Positions 9,064 to 18,424 of a stretch of DNA of 64,000 bases are shown here, piece after piece. Source of the stretch: Burkholderia sp. (GTDB taxonomy: Bacteria; Pseudomonadota; Gammaproteobacteria; Burkholderiales; Burkholderiaceae); NCBI GenBank assembly GCA_040954445.1, contig CP144361.1, positions 496,001-560,000 on the forward strand, read 5' to 3'. Made by a program: the position numbers and the translations under genes. Below the pieces are notes generated by a model that saw only the letters and a list, made by a program, of their open reading frames with translations, was not told where the DNA came from and made no database searches. Within the stretch, counting starts at the first letter, position 1, and each line of letters starts with the position of its first letter.

Positions 9064-9837
9064 TTAGTTGTAGTCATAGTCAACCGTCAGCGGCGCGTGG
9101 TCGCTGAACTTGATATCGCGGAAAATCGAGGTCTGCTTCGCAGTGCCGGCCACGGCCGGCGTAGCGATCTGGTAGTCGATTCGCCAGCCCACGTTCTTTG
9201 TGTAGGCCTGGCCGCTGTTTCTCCACCAGGTGTATTGATCGGGGCGCGGGTCAAGCGTGCGGAACACGTCTACGTAGCCGACCTCATCGAATAGCTGGGC
9301 CAGCCAGGCGCGCTCCTCGGGTAGACAGCCAGAATTTTTCTGGTTGCTCTTCCAGTTTCGGATGTCAATTTCCTTGTGGACAATATTGATGTCGCCGCAG
9401 AGAATCACTTCTCGTTTCTTCGCCTTCAGCTCGGCCAGGTGGAGCATGAACTCGGCCATGAAGCGGAACTTAGCCTGCTGGCGTTCTTCGCCGCTCGAGC
9501 CCGAGGGCACGTAGACTGAGATCACCGACAGCTTGCCGTAGCGCGCCTCAACATAACGCCCCTCGCTGTCGAACTTGCTGCTGCCGTAGCCGAGGATCAG
9601 GTCGTCTGGCTCGCGCCGCGTATAAAGCCCCGCGCCGCTGTAGCCCTTCTTTTCAGCATGGTGGAAAAGGCCGGTGAAACCGTGCGGTGCTGCGTACTCG
9701 GCCGGCAGGTCGTCGGCTGATACCTTGATTTCCTGGACGCAGACGTAGTCGGCTTTTTGCTTGCCGAGCCAGTCGAAGAAGCCCTTCTTCGCGGCCGAGC
9801 GGATGCCGTTCAAGTTTGCCGTGATGACACGCAGCAT
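9064..9837 (-). CDS. xth: Exodeoxyribonuclease III (AP endonuclease)
   Basis: Cleaves DNA at abasic sites and removes 3' blocking groups in base-excision repair. The 257 residues match the family. Motifs are MLRVITANLNGIRSA at the N-terminus (metal-binding Asn), DYVCVQEIK (catalytic Glu), VPSGSSGEERQQAKF, ILCGDINIVHKEID (catalytic Asp/Asn), and the terminal FSDHAPLTVDYDYN with the catalytic His. I start at MLRV, the family start; an open frame extends upstream but is not conserved coding sequence. It lies 68 bp downstream of ppk2 on the same strand. Confidence 0.95.
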   Translation of the reverse strand: MLRVITANLNGIRSAAKKGFFDWLGKQKADYVCVQEIKVSADDLPAEYAAPHGFTGLFHHAEKKGYSGAGLYTRREPDDLILGYGSSKFDSEGRYVEARYGKLSVISVYVPSGSSGEERQQAKFRFMAEFMLHLAELKAKKREVILCGDINIVHKEIDIRNWKSNQKNSGCLPEERAWLAQLFDEVGYVDVFRTLDPRPDQYTWWRNSGQAYTKNVGWRIDYQIATPAVAGTAKQTSIFRDIKFSDHAPLTVDYDYN

Positions 9838-9905
9838 GATGTGTTTCCATTCAGTGTGGTTCAGGTTTTGTTGGTTAGGGCGCAACGCGTGGTCCTGGAG
9901 ACAGC

Positions 9906-10745
9906 TTACTCGATCTGCACACCCTCCAGTTCTGGCTTGGCGGGCGGGTAGGCCAGCTTCATAGCGGTCAGTGTACGCAGTAGCAACTCTGCGGCCATCA
10001 TGTTGCGATGCATCTTGGAATCGGCTGGGATCACGTACCACGGCGCATGTGGTGCCGAGGTGGCGGCCAGCGCGTCGCGATAGGCGATCTGGTAGGCACC
10101 CCAGTACTTATGTGCCTCGAGATCGGAGACGTCAAACTTCCAGTGCTTGTTCGGATCGTCGATGCGCGACTGCAGGCGCTCGCGTTGCTCGCCCTTAGAG
10201 ATGTGTAGGAAGCACTTGACAATGGTGGTGCCTGATTCGTCCAGCATCTCTTCGAACTGGCGGATCTGCTGGAAACGGCGCTCGCATTCTGCCTTGTCGA
10301 TGCTCTCCAGCACGCGCGGCACTAGTACGTCCTCGTAGTGGCTGCGGTTGAAGATGGTCAGCTCGCCGGCAGCCGGTACCAACGCGTGGATGCGCCAGAG
10401 GAAATCGTGCGCAAGCTCCACCGAAGTGGGTGCTTTAAATGGCACCACCCGCAGGCCGAGCGGGTTGACCTCGTGGAACACCGCGCGCACGGTGCCGTCC
10501 TTGCCGCTGGTGTCCATGCCTTGCAGCACCAGCAGGAGGCGCTTGCGCGGCTGCGTGTGCAGCATATCCTGCAGTGCGTCGATCTTCATCGATAGTTCAG
10601 AAAGGCGCGACCGGTCGGTATGCTTTGAGCCCGTCAAGAACGGCTTTGCACCAGGCTCGAACCGATCGAGCTGGAACGCGGTCGCGGCCTTCTCATCGTT
10701 GTGGAACGGCACGAGGAAATCGCCGAGCGACTCTAGCTTCGCCAT
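9906..10745 (-). CDS. ppk2: Polyphosphate kinase 2 family protein
   Basis: Transfers phosphate between polyphosphate and nucleotides, usually making NDP or NTP from polyP. The 279 residues carry the PPK2 domain: Walker A (LQGMDTSGKDG), the following FHEVNPLGLRVVPFKAPT block, the Walker B region (LTIFNRSHYEDVLVPRV), the lid with KGEQRERLQSR, and KHWKFDVSDLEAHKYW. Start is the ATG of MAKLESLGDF. The frame continues upstream into IS5 sequence only by chance. PPK2 subclass (AMP, ADP or GDP preference) cannot be fixed by eye; the length fits a single-domain enzyme. With ppk1 at 13912 both polyphosphate enzymes are retained in this shrinking region. Confidence 0.92.
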   Translation of the reverse strand: MAKLESLGDFLVPFHNDEKAATAFQLDRFEPGAKPFLTGSKHTDRSRLSELSMKIDALQDMLHTQPRKRLLLVLQGMDTSGKDGTVRAVFHEVNPLGLRVVPFKAPTSVELAHDFLWRIHALVPAAGELTIFNRSHYEDVLVPRVLESIDKAECERRFQQIRQFEEMLDESGTTIVKCFLHISKGEQRERLQSRIDDPNKHWKFDVSDLEAHKYWGAYQIAYRDALAATSAPHAPWYVIPADSKMHRNMMAAELLLRTLTAMKLAYPPAKPELEGVQIE

Positions 10746-10831
10746 CACTGCTCCTGGAACGGGTTCGGAATATCGCTGGCGCGGCGCGGGCCGGACACTG
10801 CCTTCATCGCCGCGAGGGGCGTTGTTGCATA

Positions 10832-10908
10832 TTAATCTGCAATTTGTAATCTTGAAATTATAAACTCGTCTCTCATGTGAGGGGTATGAAAAAACGAGAC
10901 ATGAGGGA
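10832..10908 (+). repeat. MITE-S half copy
   Basis: One arm and the centre of the MITE-S family (TTAATCTGCAATTTG through ACGAGACATGAGGGAGG), preceded by 13 bp of IS5 end at 10818-10830. It is cut off by the IS5 copy starting at 10909. Confidence 0.75.
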
Positions 10909-11634
10909 GGCGTTGTTATATAAATCGAGCGCGAGGACGTCATAGCATCGACGGGCATAATTTCAGGCGATACGAACGGATTGCGGACGAGCGAGGTCCG
11001 CCATACGGTTAATGACGCCGACGCGAACGGCGACCTCGGACGTCTGCGAGGCGATGTGACGCGCCCAAAGACAGTTGCCGGTGAGGGTCTTGAACCGATA
11101 CATCGCATTCTCGGCAAGCGATCGCCGGTGGTAGCCACTGTGTTGCTTCCATTCTCGACGACCGTAACGGGCAATTGCATCAACCGTGCCATTACGCCAC
11201 GCCGCACCGGGCATATCCGCTGGCCAATGAACGGCACCCTCGCGTGGCGGAATCGAAGGAATAGCACTGCGTGCAGCAATGGCCGCATGGCATGGCTTGG
11301 TGTCGTAGGCACCATCACTGCCGATGACATCGGTTTGTTCTTCGCGTGGAATCTGCTCGAGCAACTGGGCCAGAGCGTCACCGTCAGCCACATTTTGATT
11401 CTTCATTAGCGCGGAATGCACTTGACCCGTATTCGCGTTGAGCGCGAGATGGACTTTACGCCACGTGCGCCGCTTCGAGTAGGCCGTGCTGGCGGCGCAC
11501 CTGCCATTCACCTTCGCCATAGACTTTCAGATCAGTGCTTTCGACTACCAGGTCGATCAGTTCGATGCCACGAAGGATCGGAAGTTCGACATCAAGCGTT
11601 TTACCCGGCGACAGAGCGTGGTGTAATTTTGCGC
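10909..11634 (-). mobile_element. IS5-family element, 5'-truncated copy
   Basis: Right end at 10909 followed on the minus strand by the C-terminal half of the transposase, containing IGSDGAYDTKP (second Asp) and YHRRSLAENAMYRFK. A frameshift lies near the KVNGRCAA segment. The N-terminal third is missing: the copy stops where the next IS5 copy begins at 11635. Confidence 0.9.
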
Positions 11635-12758
11635 GGCGTTGTTGCATAAATCGAGCGAGATCCGTTGACGTTTACGCGCAACGGTCGCGGGGCCAGCCTC
11701 CTATCAAGTCAGATTCCAGAGTAACTGCCTAATTTTTGCCAAGAAAATGCGCAAGGACATACACAAGAAAGGTGAGCCGAAGGCACGCTACCGTGTCAGG
11801 AATTGGGCGGCCTATAATGAAAGGCCTGATCAACCAGGGGAACGTAACAATATGGATAGATGAAGCCGTCCTTGCCAGAATACCCGATGCCATACCCACA
11901 CGTCGTGGCCCGTGTCTATACGGCGATACGCTGATTCAGGCATTACTTGGCGTGAAGACCGTCTATCGACTGACCTTGCGCGCCCTGAAAGGTTTCACCC
12001 AAAGTCTGCGCGATTTGGCCTTCCCGAGCTTGCCGGTGCCGAATTACACCACGCTCTGTCGCCGGGCAAAAACGCTTGATGTCGAACTGCCGATCCTTCG
12101 TGACAATGAACCGATCCATCTGGTTGTCGACAGCACCGGTCTGAAGGTTTATGGAGAAGGTGAATGGAAGGTGCGCCAGCACGGCTACTCGAAGCGGCGC
12201 ACGTGGCGTAAAGTCCATCTCGCGCTCAACGTGAATACGGGTCAAGTGCATGCCGCGCTAATGACGAATCAGAATGTGGCTGACGGTGACGCTCTGGCCA
12301 AGTTGTTCGACCAGATTCCACGCGAAGAACAAATCGATGTCATCGGCGGTGACGGTGCCTACGACACCAAGCCATGCCATGCGGCCATTGCTGCACGCAG
12401 TGCTATTCCTTCGATTCCGCCACGCGAGGGTGCCGCTCATTGGCCAGCGGATATGCCCGGTGCGGCGTGGCGTAATGGCGCGGTTGATGCAATTGCCCGT
12501 GACGGTCGTCGAGAATGGAAGCAACACAGTGGCTACCACCGGCGATCGCTTGCCGAGAATGCGATGTATCGGTTCAAGATCTTCACCGGCCACTGTCTCT
12601 GGGCGCGTCACATCGCCGCGCAGGCGACCGAGGCCGCCGTTCGCGTCGGCGTCATCAACCGCATAGCGGACCTCGCTCGTCCGCAATCCGTTCGTATCGC
12701 CTGAATTATGCCCGTCCGATGCCATGGAGTCCTCACGTTCGATTTATGCAACAACGCC
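11635..12758 (+). mobile_element. IS5-family element, full length, near intact
   Basis: Complete left and right ends, 1124 bp. The internal transposase keeps every catalytic residue. It is inserted head to tail with other copies, having cut the copy at 10909-11634, and is followed directly by a 22 bp micro-element and a remnant region. Confidence 0.93.
11736..12704 (+). CDS. IS5-family (IS903-like) transposase with shifted N-terminus
   Basis: DDE transposase that cuts and joins the element ends. The open frame of 322 codons is uninterrupted, but an extra A near 11818 moves the first ~28 codons out of the consensus frame. Other copies read MRKDIHK...RNWAAYNEGLINRG; this one reads MPRKCARTY... 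until MKGLINQGNV. An internal ATG at MKGLINQ would restore a protein lacking only this N-terminal tail. Catalytic residues are all visible: LVVDSTGL (Asp1), GGDGAYDTK (Asp2), and YHRRSLAENAMYRFK with Y-R-E-K spacing. Whether it is active depends on the need for the N-terminal DNA-binding part. Confidence 0.8.
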   Translation: MPRKCARTYTRKVSRRHATVSGIGRPIMKGLINQGNVTIWIDEAVLARIPDAIPTRRGPCLYGDTLIQALLGVKTVYRLTLRALKGFTQSLRDLAFPSLPVPNYTTLCRRAKTLDVELPILRDNEPIHLVVDSTGLKVYGEGEWKVRQHGYSKRRTWRKVHLALNVNTGQVHAALMTNQNVADGDALAKLFDQIPREEQIDVIGGDGAYDTKPCHAAIAARSAIPSIPPREGAAHWPADMPGAAWRNGAVDAIARDGRREWKQHSGYHRRSLAENAMYRFKIFTGHCLWARHIAAQATEAAVRVGVINRIADLARPQSVRIA

Positions 12759-12762
12759 CATA

Positions 12763-12784
12763 TTGATTACTAATTTCGGATTAA
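12763..12784. repeat. 22 bp IS630-end micro-element
   Basis: TTGATT...GATTAA with TA on both sides, a slightly diverged 22 bp unit directly after the IS5 right end at 12758. Confidence 0.7.
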
Positions 12785-12918
12785 TAATAAGAGACAGTTC
12801 AAAATACTGTTCAGCAGTAAGCTGAAAGATATTCGAACAGACGAGCAAGCAGTATTTTTGAACTAAACTCCAACTCAGATTTAGGCGTAGACTTTCTACT
12901 TTTTCTAAGAATCTCCCG
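12785..12918. repeat. Unclassified IS-end-like remnant shared with 17535-17655
   Basis: A stretch reading AAGAGACAGTTCAAAAT ... ATTCGAACAGACGAGC resembles 17535-17610 (AAGAGATCAGTTTAAAAT ... ATTCCAACAGACAAGC). Two degenerate copies of one sequence imply an old mobile-element end. The GTAAGAG start at the second site recalls IS66-type GTAA ends, but this is weak. Confidence 0.45.
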
Positions 12919-13922
12919 TAGGGATATACACAAGACATATGTGCCGAAAGCACGCTACCGTGTCAGAAACTCCGCGGTCTATAACGCGGGCCTGATCAAC
13001 CGGGGGAACGTGACGATATGGATGGATGAAGCCGTCCTTGCCAGAATGACCGACATCATACCCACGCGTGGTCGCCCGCGTCTGTATGACGATACGCTGA
13101 TTTAGGCATTACTTGGCGTGAAGACCGTCTATCGACTGACGTTGTGCGCCCTGCAAGGTTTCACTTAAAGTCTGCGCGATCTGGCCTTCCTGAGCTTTCC
13201 GGTGCCGAATTACACCACGCTCTGTCGACGGGGGAAAACGCTTGATGTCGAACTGCCGATCCTTCTCGACAATGAACCGATCCATCTGGTTGTCGACAGC
13301 ACAGGTCTGAAGGTCTATGGCGAAGGTGAATGGAAGTTGCGCCAGCACGGCTACTCGAAGCGGCGCACGTGGCGTAAAGTCCATCTCGCGCTCAACGCGA
13401 ATACGGGTCAAGTGCATGCCGCGCTAATGACGAATCAGAATGTGGCTGACGGTGACGCTCTGGCCAAGTTGCTCTACCAGATTCCACACGAAGAACAAAT
13501 CGATGTCATCGGCGGTGACGCTGCCTACGACAGCAAGCCATGCCATGCGGCTATTGCTGCACGCAGTGCTATTCCTTCGATTCCGCCACGCGAGAGTGCC
13601 GCTCATTGGCCAGCGGATATTCCCGGTGCGGCGTGGCGTAATGGCGCGGTTGATGCAATTGCCCGTGCCGGTCGTTGAGAATGGAAGCAAGACAGTGGCT
13701 ACCACCGGCGATCGCTTGCCGAGAATGCAATGTATTGATTCAAGACGCTCACCGGAAACTGTCTCTGGGCGCGTCACATCGACGCGCAGGAGACCAATGT
13801 CGCCGTTTGCGTCTGCGTCATCAACCGCATGGCGGACTTCGTTCGTCCACAATCCGTTCGTATCGCCTGAAATTATGTCCGTCGATGCCATTGCGTCTTC
13901 ACGCTCGATTTATGCAACAACG
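12919..13922 (+). mobile_element. IS5-family element, degraded copy abutting ppk1
   Basis: The left terminus is missing; the body begins within the transposase N-terminal region. Stop codons have arisen at about 13103 (TAG), 13166 (TAA), 13677 (TGA) and 13736 (TGA), all at positions where other copies have sense codons. The right end is present up to ATGCAACAACGG, where the last bases merge into ppk1. It supplies the ppk1 start codon. Confidence 0.9.
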
Positions 13923-15984
13923 GCTCTGCTACCCGCTGCTTAACCGTGAACTAGGCATCCTAGGTTTCAATGAGCGCGTGCTGGCGCAGGCTACCGATCC
14001 GCAGGTGCCGCTGCTCGAGCGGCTGCGTTTTATCTGCATTACCAGCAGCAACCTCGACGAATTCTTCGAAGTCCGGATGGCCGGTCTGCAGGAGCAGATG
14101 CGCGAAAATCCGGGCGTACTGTCGCCAGAAGATATGTCACTGCAGCACGTCTACGACTTGGTGGTGGACCGCGCCCAACGGCTGGTGCACAAGCAGTACG
14201 CGATGATGCACGAGACTCTCTTTCCGGCGCTGGAGAATGAAGGCATTTATTTCCACGGCAGCGATAGCTGGAGCGAGGCACAGCTCGAATGGGCGCACGC
14301 CTACTTTCTAGAAGAACTGCTGCCTGTGCTCACGCCGATCGGGCTCGACCCGACCCACCCCTTCCCGCGCGTAATCAACAAGAGCCTGAACTTCGTGGTT
14401 GAGCTGGAAGGCCGCGACGCCTTCGATTGCCAGGCCCTGCTCGGCATCGTGCAGGCAGCACCGCGAGCGCTTCCGGGCCTGGTACGCATGCCGCAGGAAC
14501 TGTCAGGCTTCCGCCACGGCTTCGTACTGCTCAGCTCGCTGATGCAGTGCTTCGTGGGCGCGCTGTTCCCGAAGCTGGTGGTCAGGAGTTGCAACCAGTT
14601 CCGTATCACGCGCAACAGTAAGCTGTTCGTCGACGAGGACGAAATCACCAACTTGCGCGTAGCGCTGCAGGGCGAACTGCCGGCGCGCCACCTCGGAAAC
14701 GCGGTGCGGCTCGAGGTGTCGACCGACACACCAGCCCATATCGTGCGTCGCCTACTCGACGAGAGCGAGCTCAACGAGCGCGATTGCTATCGCGCCAACG
14801 GCCCGGTTAACCTGGTGCGGCTGATGCAGCTGCCCGACCTAGTCGACTTGCCTGAGCTGAAGTTCTGGCCGCACACGCCGTCCACCCCGGCGGCGATCGC
14901 CAACGGCACCTCCATGTTCGCCGCGATCAATCGTGGCGACATCCTGCTACATCACCCCTACGAAAGCTTCCAGCCAGTGCTAGAGCTCTTGCACGAAGCG
15001 GCCAAAGATCCAAATGTAGTCGAGATCAAGCAGACCATCTACCGCACCGGCACCGATTCGCCTCTGATGGACGCACTGATGGAAGCAGCGCGCAACGGCA
15101 AGGAAGTGACGGTGGTGGTCGAGCTGCTGGCGCGCTTCGACGAAGAAACTAACATCAACTGGGCCTCGCGCCTGGAGGCAGTGGGTGCGCACGTAGTTTA
15201 TGGCGTGGTGGGCCACAAGTGCCACGCCAAGATGGTACTGATCGTACGCCGCGAGAAGCGTGGCGACAAGACGATGCTACGCCGCTACGTGCACCTGGGC
15301 ACCGGCAACTATCATCCGCGCACGGCTCGCCTCTATACCGATTTCGGGCTGATGACGGCCGAGCCGAGGATCTGTGAAGACGTCCACCATGTGTTCCAGC
15401 AGCTCACCGGCCGCGGCGGCGAGCTCAAGCTGCACGAGCTGTGGCAGTCACCCTTCACGCTGCACCCGAAGCTGATCGAAGGGATCCGTAACGAGATTGC
15501 CAATGCACGTGCCGGCAAGCGCGGGCGCATCGTCGCCAAAATGAACGCGCTGCTCGAACCCTCGGTCATCGCCGCACTATACGAGGCCTCGCAGGCCGGC
15601 GTAAAAGTCGACCTGATCGTGCGCGGCGTGTGCGCGTTACAGCCTGGGGTGCCAAGCCTTTCGGAGAATATCAGAGTGCGCTCGATCATTGGACGTTTCC
15701 TAGAGCATCACCGGATTTACTACTTCCATGCCGGGGGCACCGAGCAGGTCTACCTGTCAAGTGCTGACTGGATGGATCGCAACCTATTCCGTCGTGTCGA
15801 AGTGGCGTTTCCGATCTACGATCTCAAACTCAAGCGGCGCGTGATCGACGAGGGCCTGTCGGTGTTCCTCGGTGACAATCAATCGGCTTGGGTGATGCAG
15901 AGCGATGGCCATTACAAGCGCCGCCGCTCTGGCAAGAGCCGGCGTAGCGCGCAGCTCTGTCTGCTGGAGAAGTTCGGCGGCTGA
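13912..15984 (+). CDS. ppk: Polyphosphate kinase 1, start codon supplied by an IS end
   Basis: Makes long-chain polyphosphate from ATP at the inner membrane. About 690 residues, the normal family length. The first residues MQQRL derive from the IS5 right end and run in frame into CYPLLNRELGILGFNERVLA, the conserved PPK1 N-terminus, so the native start has been replaced by an ATG inside the IS terminus. Conserved blocks follow: FICITSSNLDEFFEVRMAG, SLNFVVELEG, DILLHHPYESFQPVLELL, YVHLGTGNYHPRTARLYTDF (catalytic His region), and GRFLEHHRIYYFHAGG with the second His. The reading frame is intact. No phoU, ppx or phoB neighbours remain. No convincing ribosome-binding site is visible before the IS-derived ATG, so translation efficiency is uncertain. 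Confidence 0.93.
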   Translation: MQQRLCYPLLNRELGILGFNERVLAQATDPQVPLLERLRFICITSSNLDEFFEVRMAGLQEQMRENPGVLSPEDMSLQHVYDLVVDRAQRLVHKQYAMMHETLFPALENEGIYFHGSDSWSEAQLEWAHAYFLEELLPVLTPIGLDPTHPFPRVINKSLNFVVELEGRDAFDCQALLGIVQAAPRALPGLVRMPQELSGFRHGFVLLSSLMQCFVGALFPKLVVRSCNQFRITRNSKLFVDEDEITNLRVALQGELPARHLGNAVRLEVSTDTPAHIVRRLLDESELNERDCYRANGPVNLVRLMQLPDLVDLPELKFWPHTPSTPAAIANGTSMFAAINRGDILLHHPYESFQPVLELLHEAAKDPNVVEIKQTIYRTGTDSPLMDALMEAARNGKEVTVVVELLARFDEETNINWASRLEAVGAHVVYGVVGHKCHAKMVLIVRREKRGDKTMLRRYVHLGTGNYHPRTARLYTDFGLMTAEPRICEDVHHVFQQLTGRGGELKLHELWQSPFTLHPKLIEGIRNEIANARAGKRGRIVAKMNALLEPSVIAALYEASQAGVKVDLIVRGVCALQPGVPSLSENIRVRSIIGRFLEHHRIYYFHAGGTEQVYLSSADWMDRNLFRRVEVAFPIYDLKLKRRVIDEGLSVFLGDNQSAWVMQSDGHYKRRRSGKSRRSAQLCLLEKFGG

Positions 15985-16000
15985 GGCCGTGCTGCGATAC

Positions 16001-16032
16001 CCGGCATCGATCGCTTCATGAGCGAATGCCGG
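16001..16032 (+). terminator. Hairpin downstream of ppk1
   Basis: CCGGCAT and ATGCCGG form a 7 bp stem with additional CGCT/AGCG pairing around a short loop, 16 bp after the ppk1 stop. No T-run follows, so it may be a weak terminator or a 3' mRNA-stabilising structure. Confidence 0.45.
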
Positions 16033-16439
16033 CACACTATTGACCCGTATTCGCGTTGAGCGCGAGATAGACTTTACGCCACGTGCGCCGCTTCGAGCAG
16101 CCGTGATGGCGTACCTTTTCTATGCACCTTCGCCATAGTCCTGCAGACCGCTGCTGTCGACCACTAGGTGGATCGGTTGCTGTCGAGAAGGATCGGCAGT
16201 TCGACATCAACCGTTTTTGCCCAGCGACAGAGTGTGGTGTAATGCGGCACCGGCAAGCCCGGGCAGGCCAGATCGCCGCAGACTTTGGGTGAAACCTTGC
16301 AGAGCGCGCAACGTCGTTCGATAGATTGTCTTCACGCCAAGTAATGCCTGAATCAGGCGTATCCGCCGTACAGACGCGGGCGACCACGTGTGGGTATGGC
16401 GTCGGGTATTCCGGCAGGGACGGCTTCATCTATCCATAT
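16033..16439 (-). mobile_element. IS5-family element, 5'-half fragment
   Basis: Minus-strand match to the transposase N-terminal half (LPVPHYTTLCRW... to RTWRKVYLALNANTG), frameshifted. A MITE-L is inserted at 16440, after which a few bases of the element (GGTTGATCA...) continue to the TA where the MITE-S at 16545 begins. Confidence 0.85.
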
Positions 16440-16516
16440 GGCGCTGTTGCATAAATCGAGCGAGATCCTTTGCGCGTAAACGTGAACGGATCTCGCTCGA
16501 TTTATGCAACAGCGCC
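16440..16516. mobile_element. MITE-L, 77 bp left-end fold-back derivative of the IS5 element
   Basis: Unlike MITE-R, both arms are copies of the IS left end (ATAAATCGAGCGAGATCC and its complement, joined by TTTGCGCGTAAACG). Ends are GGCGCTGTTGC and GCAACAGCGCC. The element has no coding capacity and sits inside an IS5 remnant. Confidence 0.85.
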
Positions 16517-16544
16517 CGTTCCTCGGTTGATCACACCTGCATTA

Positions 16545-16659
16545 TTGATGCCGCGATTCGTAATCTTGAACTTGGAAAATCCTCCCTCATGTGAGGGGCA
16601 TGGAAAATGAGACATGAAGGACGCTTTTCCAATTTCAAAATTACGAATCGCGGCATCAA
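16545..16659. mobile_element. MITE-S, 115 bp IS630-derived palindrome
   Basis: Inverted arms TTGATGCCGCGATTCG and complement, with the central CTCATGTGAGGGGCATGG segment that also appears in the IS630 remnants. TA precedes it and TG follows, so one flank has mutated. Lies between an IS5 fragment and the eda pseudogene. Confidence 0.87.
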
Positions 16660-16860
16660 TGTACAACTATACCCTATAGAGCCGTGGCTCGCTGGCGAGC
16701 CGGGAAAGCGGAACGATCGACGTCTGGCGAGCTGAGCCGGCGCGGCCTGGCCTGATGATCATACGTAGCATAGGTGCGCCCGGTCGTCTATGCAAGCGAA
16801 GCTCCCTCGCCGCTGTCTCGAGTATTTCGAGGCCCCGGTGCGGGTTGCGCGCGAGCGCGT

Positions 16861-17488
16861 TTAGCGCGGTAGCTGGCTGGCGGTCTGGGCGAGGCACGTG
16901 ACCTTGGCCCAATCCTGTGCGGCTAGCACCGCCCTCGGCGTAAGCCACGAGCCGCCGACGCAGACCACGTTCGGCTGCTTGAGGAAGTCGGGGGCACTCT
17001 GCGCGCTGATGCCACCCGGTGGGGCAGAACTTCAGCGTCGGGAACGGGCCATGGAAGGCCTGCAGCATCGGGATGCCGCAGGCCTGCTGAGCCGGGAAGA
17101 ACTTCACCACCTCGTAGCCGAATTCGAGTGCGGCGATGATGTCGGTCGGCGTCATTACGCCGGGAAGCAGCGGCAGGCCCGCATCCTTGGCGGCCTGATG
17201 TATGCTGCGCGTGAGGCCCGGCGAGACGCCGAACTGCGCGCCGGCTTTCTTGGCTAGGGCGCAATGCTCGGGACGCGTGATGGTGCCTACGCCGACCACG
17301 ATGTCATTGGCCAACTGGCTGGCGCGCTTGATCGCTTTCAGGCCTGCCTCGGTGCGCAGCGTGATCTCCAAGACCTTCACGCTGCCAGCGTGCAGCGCGC
17401 GCGATACCTGCTCGCCTTGCTCGACCGTCTCGAACGAGAGGACCGGAATCACCGGGCCGAGTTTCACGATATCGTGGATCGTCTTCAT
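16861..17488 (-). pseudogene. eda: 2-keto-3-deoxy-6-phosphogluconate aldolase, frameshifted
   Basis: Entner-Doudoroff aldolase cleaving KDPG to pyruvate and glyceraldehyde-3-phosphate. The first ~158 codons are clear: IVKLGPVIPVLSFETVEQG, KVLEITLRTEAGL with the catalytic Glu, VGVGTITRPEHC, LLPGVMTPTDIIAALEFGYE, and VKFFPAQQACGIPML with the Schiff-base Lys. After KFCPTG an extra base (around 17015-17017) shifts the frame. The lost frame would continue GGISAQSAPDFLKQPNVV and end about 57 codons later at 16861. The active-site Glu and Lys are upstream of the shift, but the C-terminal strands and phosphate site are lost, so the enzyme is probably inactive. 16660-16860 holds nothing else I can identify. 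Confidence 0.88.
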
Positions 17489-17534
17489 CTACTGCTTCTC
17501 CTGTAACTAGATTCGTTTCGTTGCGGTTCGCGAG

Positions 17535-17655
17535 AATGTCAGTAAGAGATCAGTTTAAAATCATGCTCAGCACGTCTGAAAATATTCCAACAGACAAGCG
17601 AGCAGCCCAGTTTCAGGAACGCTTCGTGAATATCAGCGCGACGATCGCAGCGAAT
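17535..17655. repeat. Unclassified IS-end-like remnant
   Basis: Partner of the sequence at 12785-12918 (GTAAGAGATCAGTTTAAAAT ... CCAACAGACAAGCGAGC). It lies upstream of the eda pseudogene on its promoter side. Family not identified. Confidence 0.4.
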
Positions 17656-18424
17656 GGCGTTGTTGCATAAATCGAGCGAAAGCCGTTGACATTTACGCGA
17701 AACGGTCGCGGGGCCAGCCTCCTATCAAGTCAGATTCCAGAGTAACTGCCTAATTTTTGCCAAGAAAATGCGCAAGGACATACACAAGAAAGGTGAGCCG
17801 AAGGCACGCTACCGTGTCAGGAATTGGGCGCCCTATAATGAAGGCCTGATCAACCGGGGGAACGTAACAATATGGATAGATGAAGCCGTCCTTGCCAGAA
17901 TACCCGATGCCATACCCACACGTGGTCGCCCGTGTCTATACGGCGATACGCTGATTCAGGCATTACTTGGCGTGAAGACCGTCTATCGACGGACGTTGTG
18001 CGCCCTGCAAGGTGTCACCCAAAGTCTACGCGATCTGGCCTTCCCGAGCTTGCCGGTGCCGAATTACATCACGCTCTGTCGCCGGGAAAAACGCTTGATG
18101 TCGAACTTCCGATCCTTCGCGACAATGAACCGATCCATCTGGTTGTCGATAGCAGCGGGCTGAAGGTCTATGGCGCAGGTGAATAGAAAGTGCGCCAGCA
18201 CGGCTACGCGAAGCGGCCCACGTGGCGTAACGTCCAGCTCGCGCTCAACGCGAATACAGGTCAAGTGCATGCCGCGCTAATGACGAATCAGAATGTGGCT
18301 GACGGTGACGCGCTGGCCAGGTTGCTCGACTAGATTCCCCGCGAAGAAAAAATCGATATTATCGAGGGTGACGATGCCTACGATACCAAGCGATGCCGTG
18401 CGGCCATTGCTGCACGCAGTGCTA
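17656..18424 (+). mobile_element. IS5-family element, 3'-truncated pseudogene copy
   Basis: Intact left end and transposase start (MRKDIHKKGEPKARYRVRNW). A one-base loss near CRREKRLM shifts the frame, and a TAG replaces Trp at about 18183. The copy is interrupted at a TA dinucleotide (18423-18424) by an IS630-family element. Confidence 0.9.

Noticed and set aside
10746..11393. A long minus-strand frame joining transposase-like sequence to ppk2
   Set aside because: The upstream part is a wrong-frame reading of the IS5 copy that happens to stay open; PPK2 begins at MAKLESLGDF.
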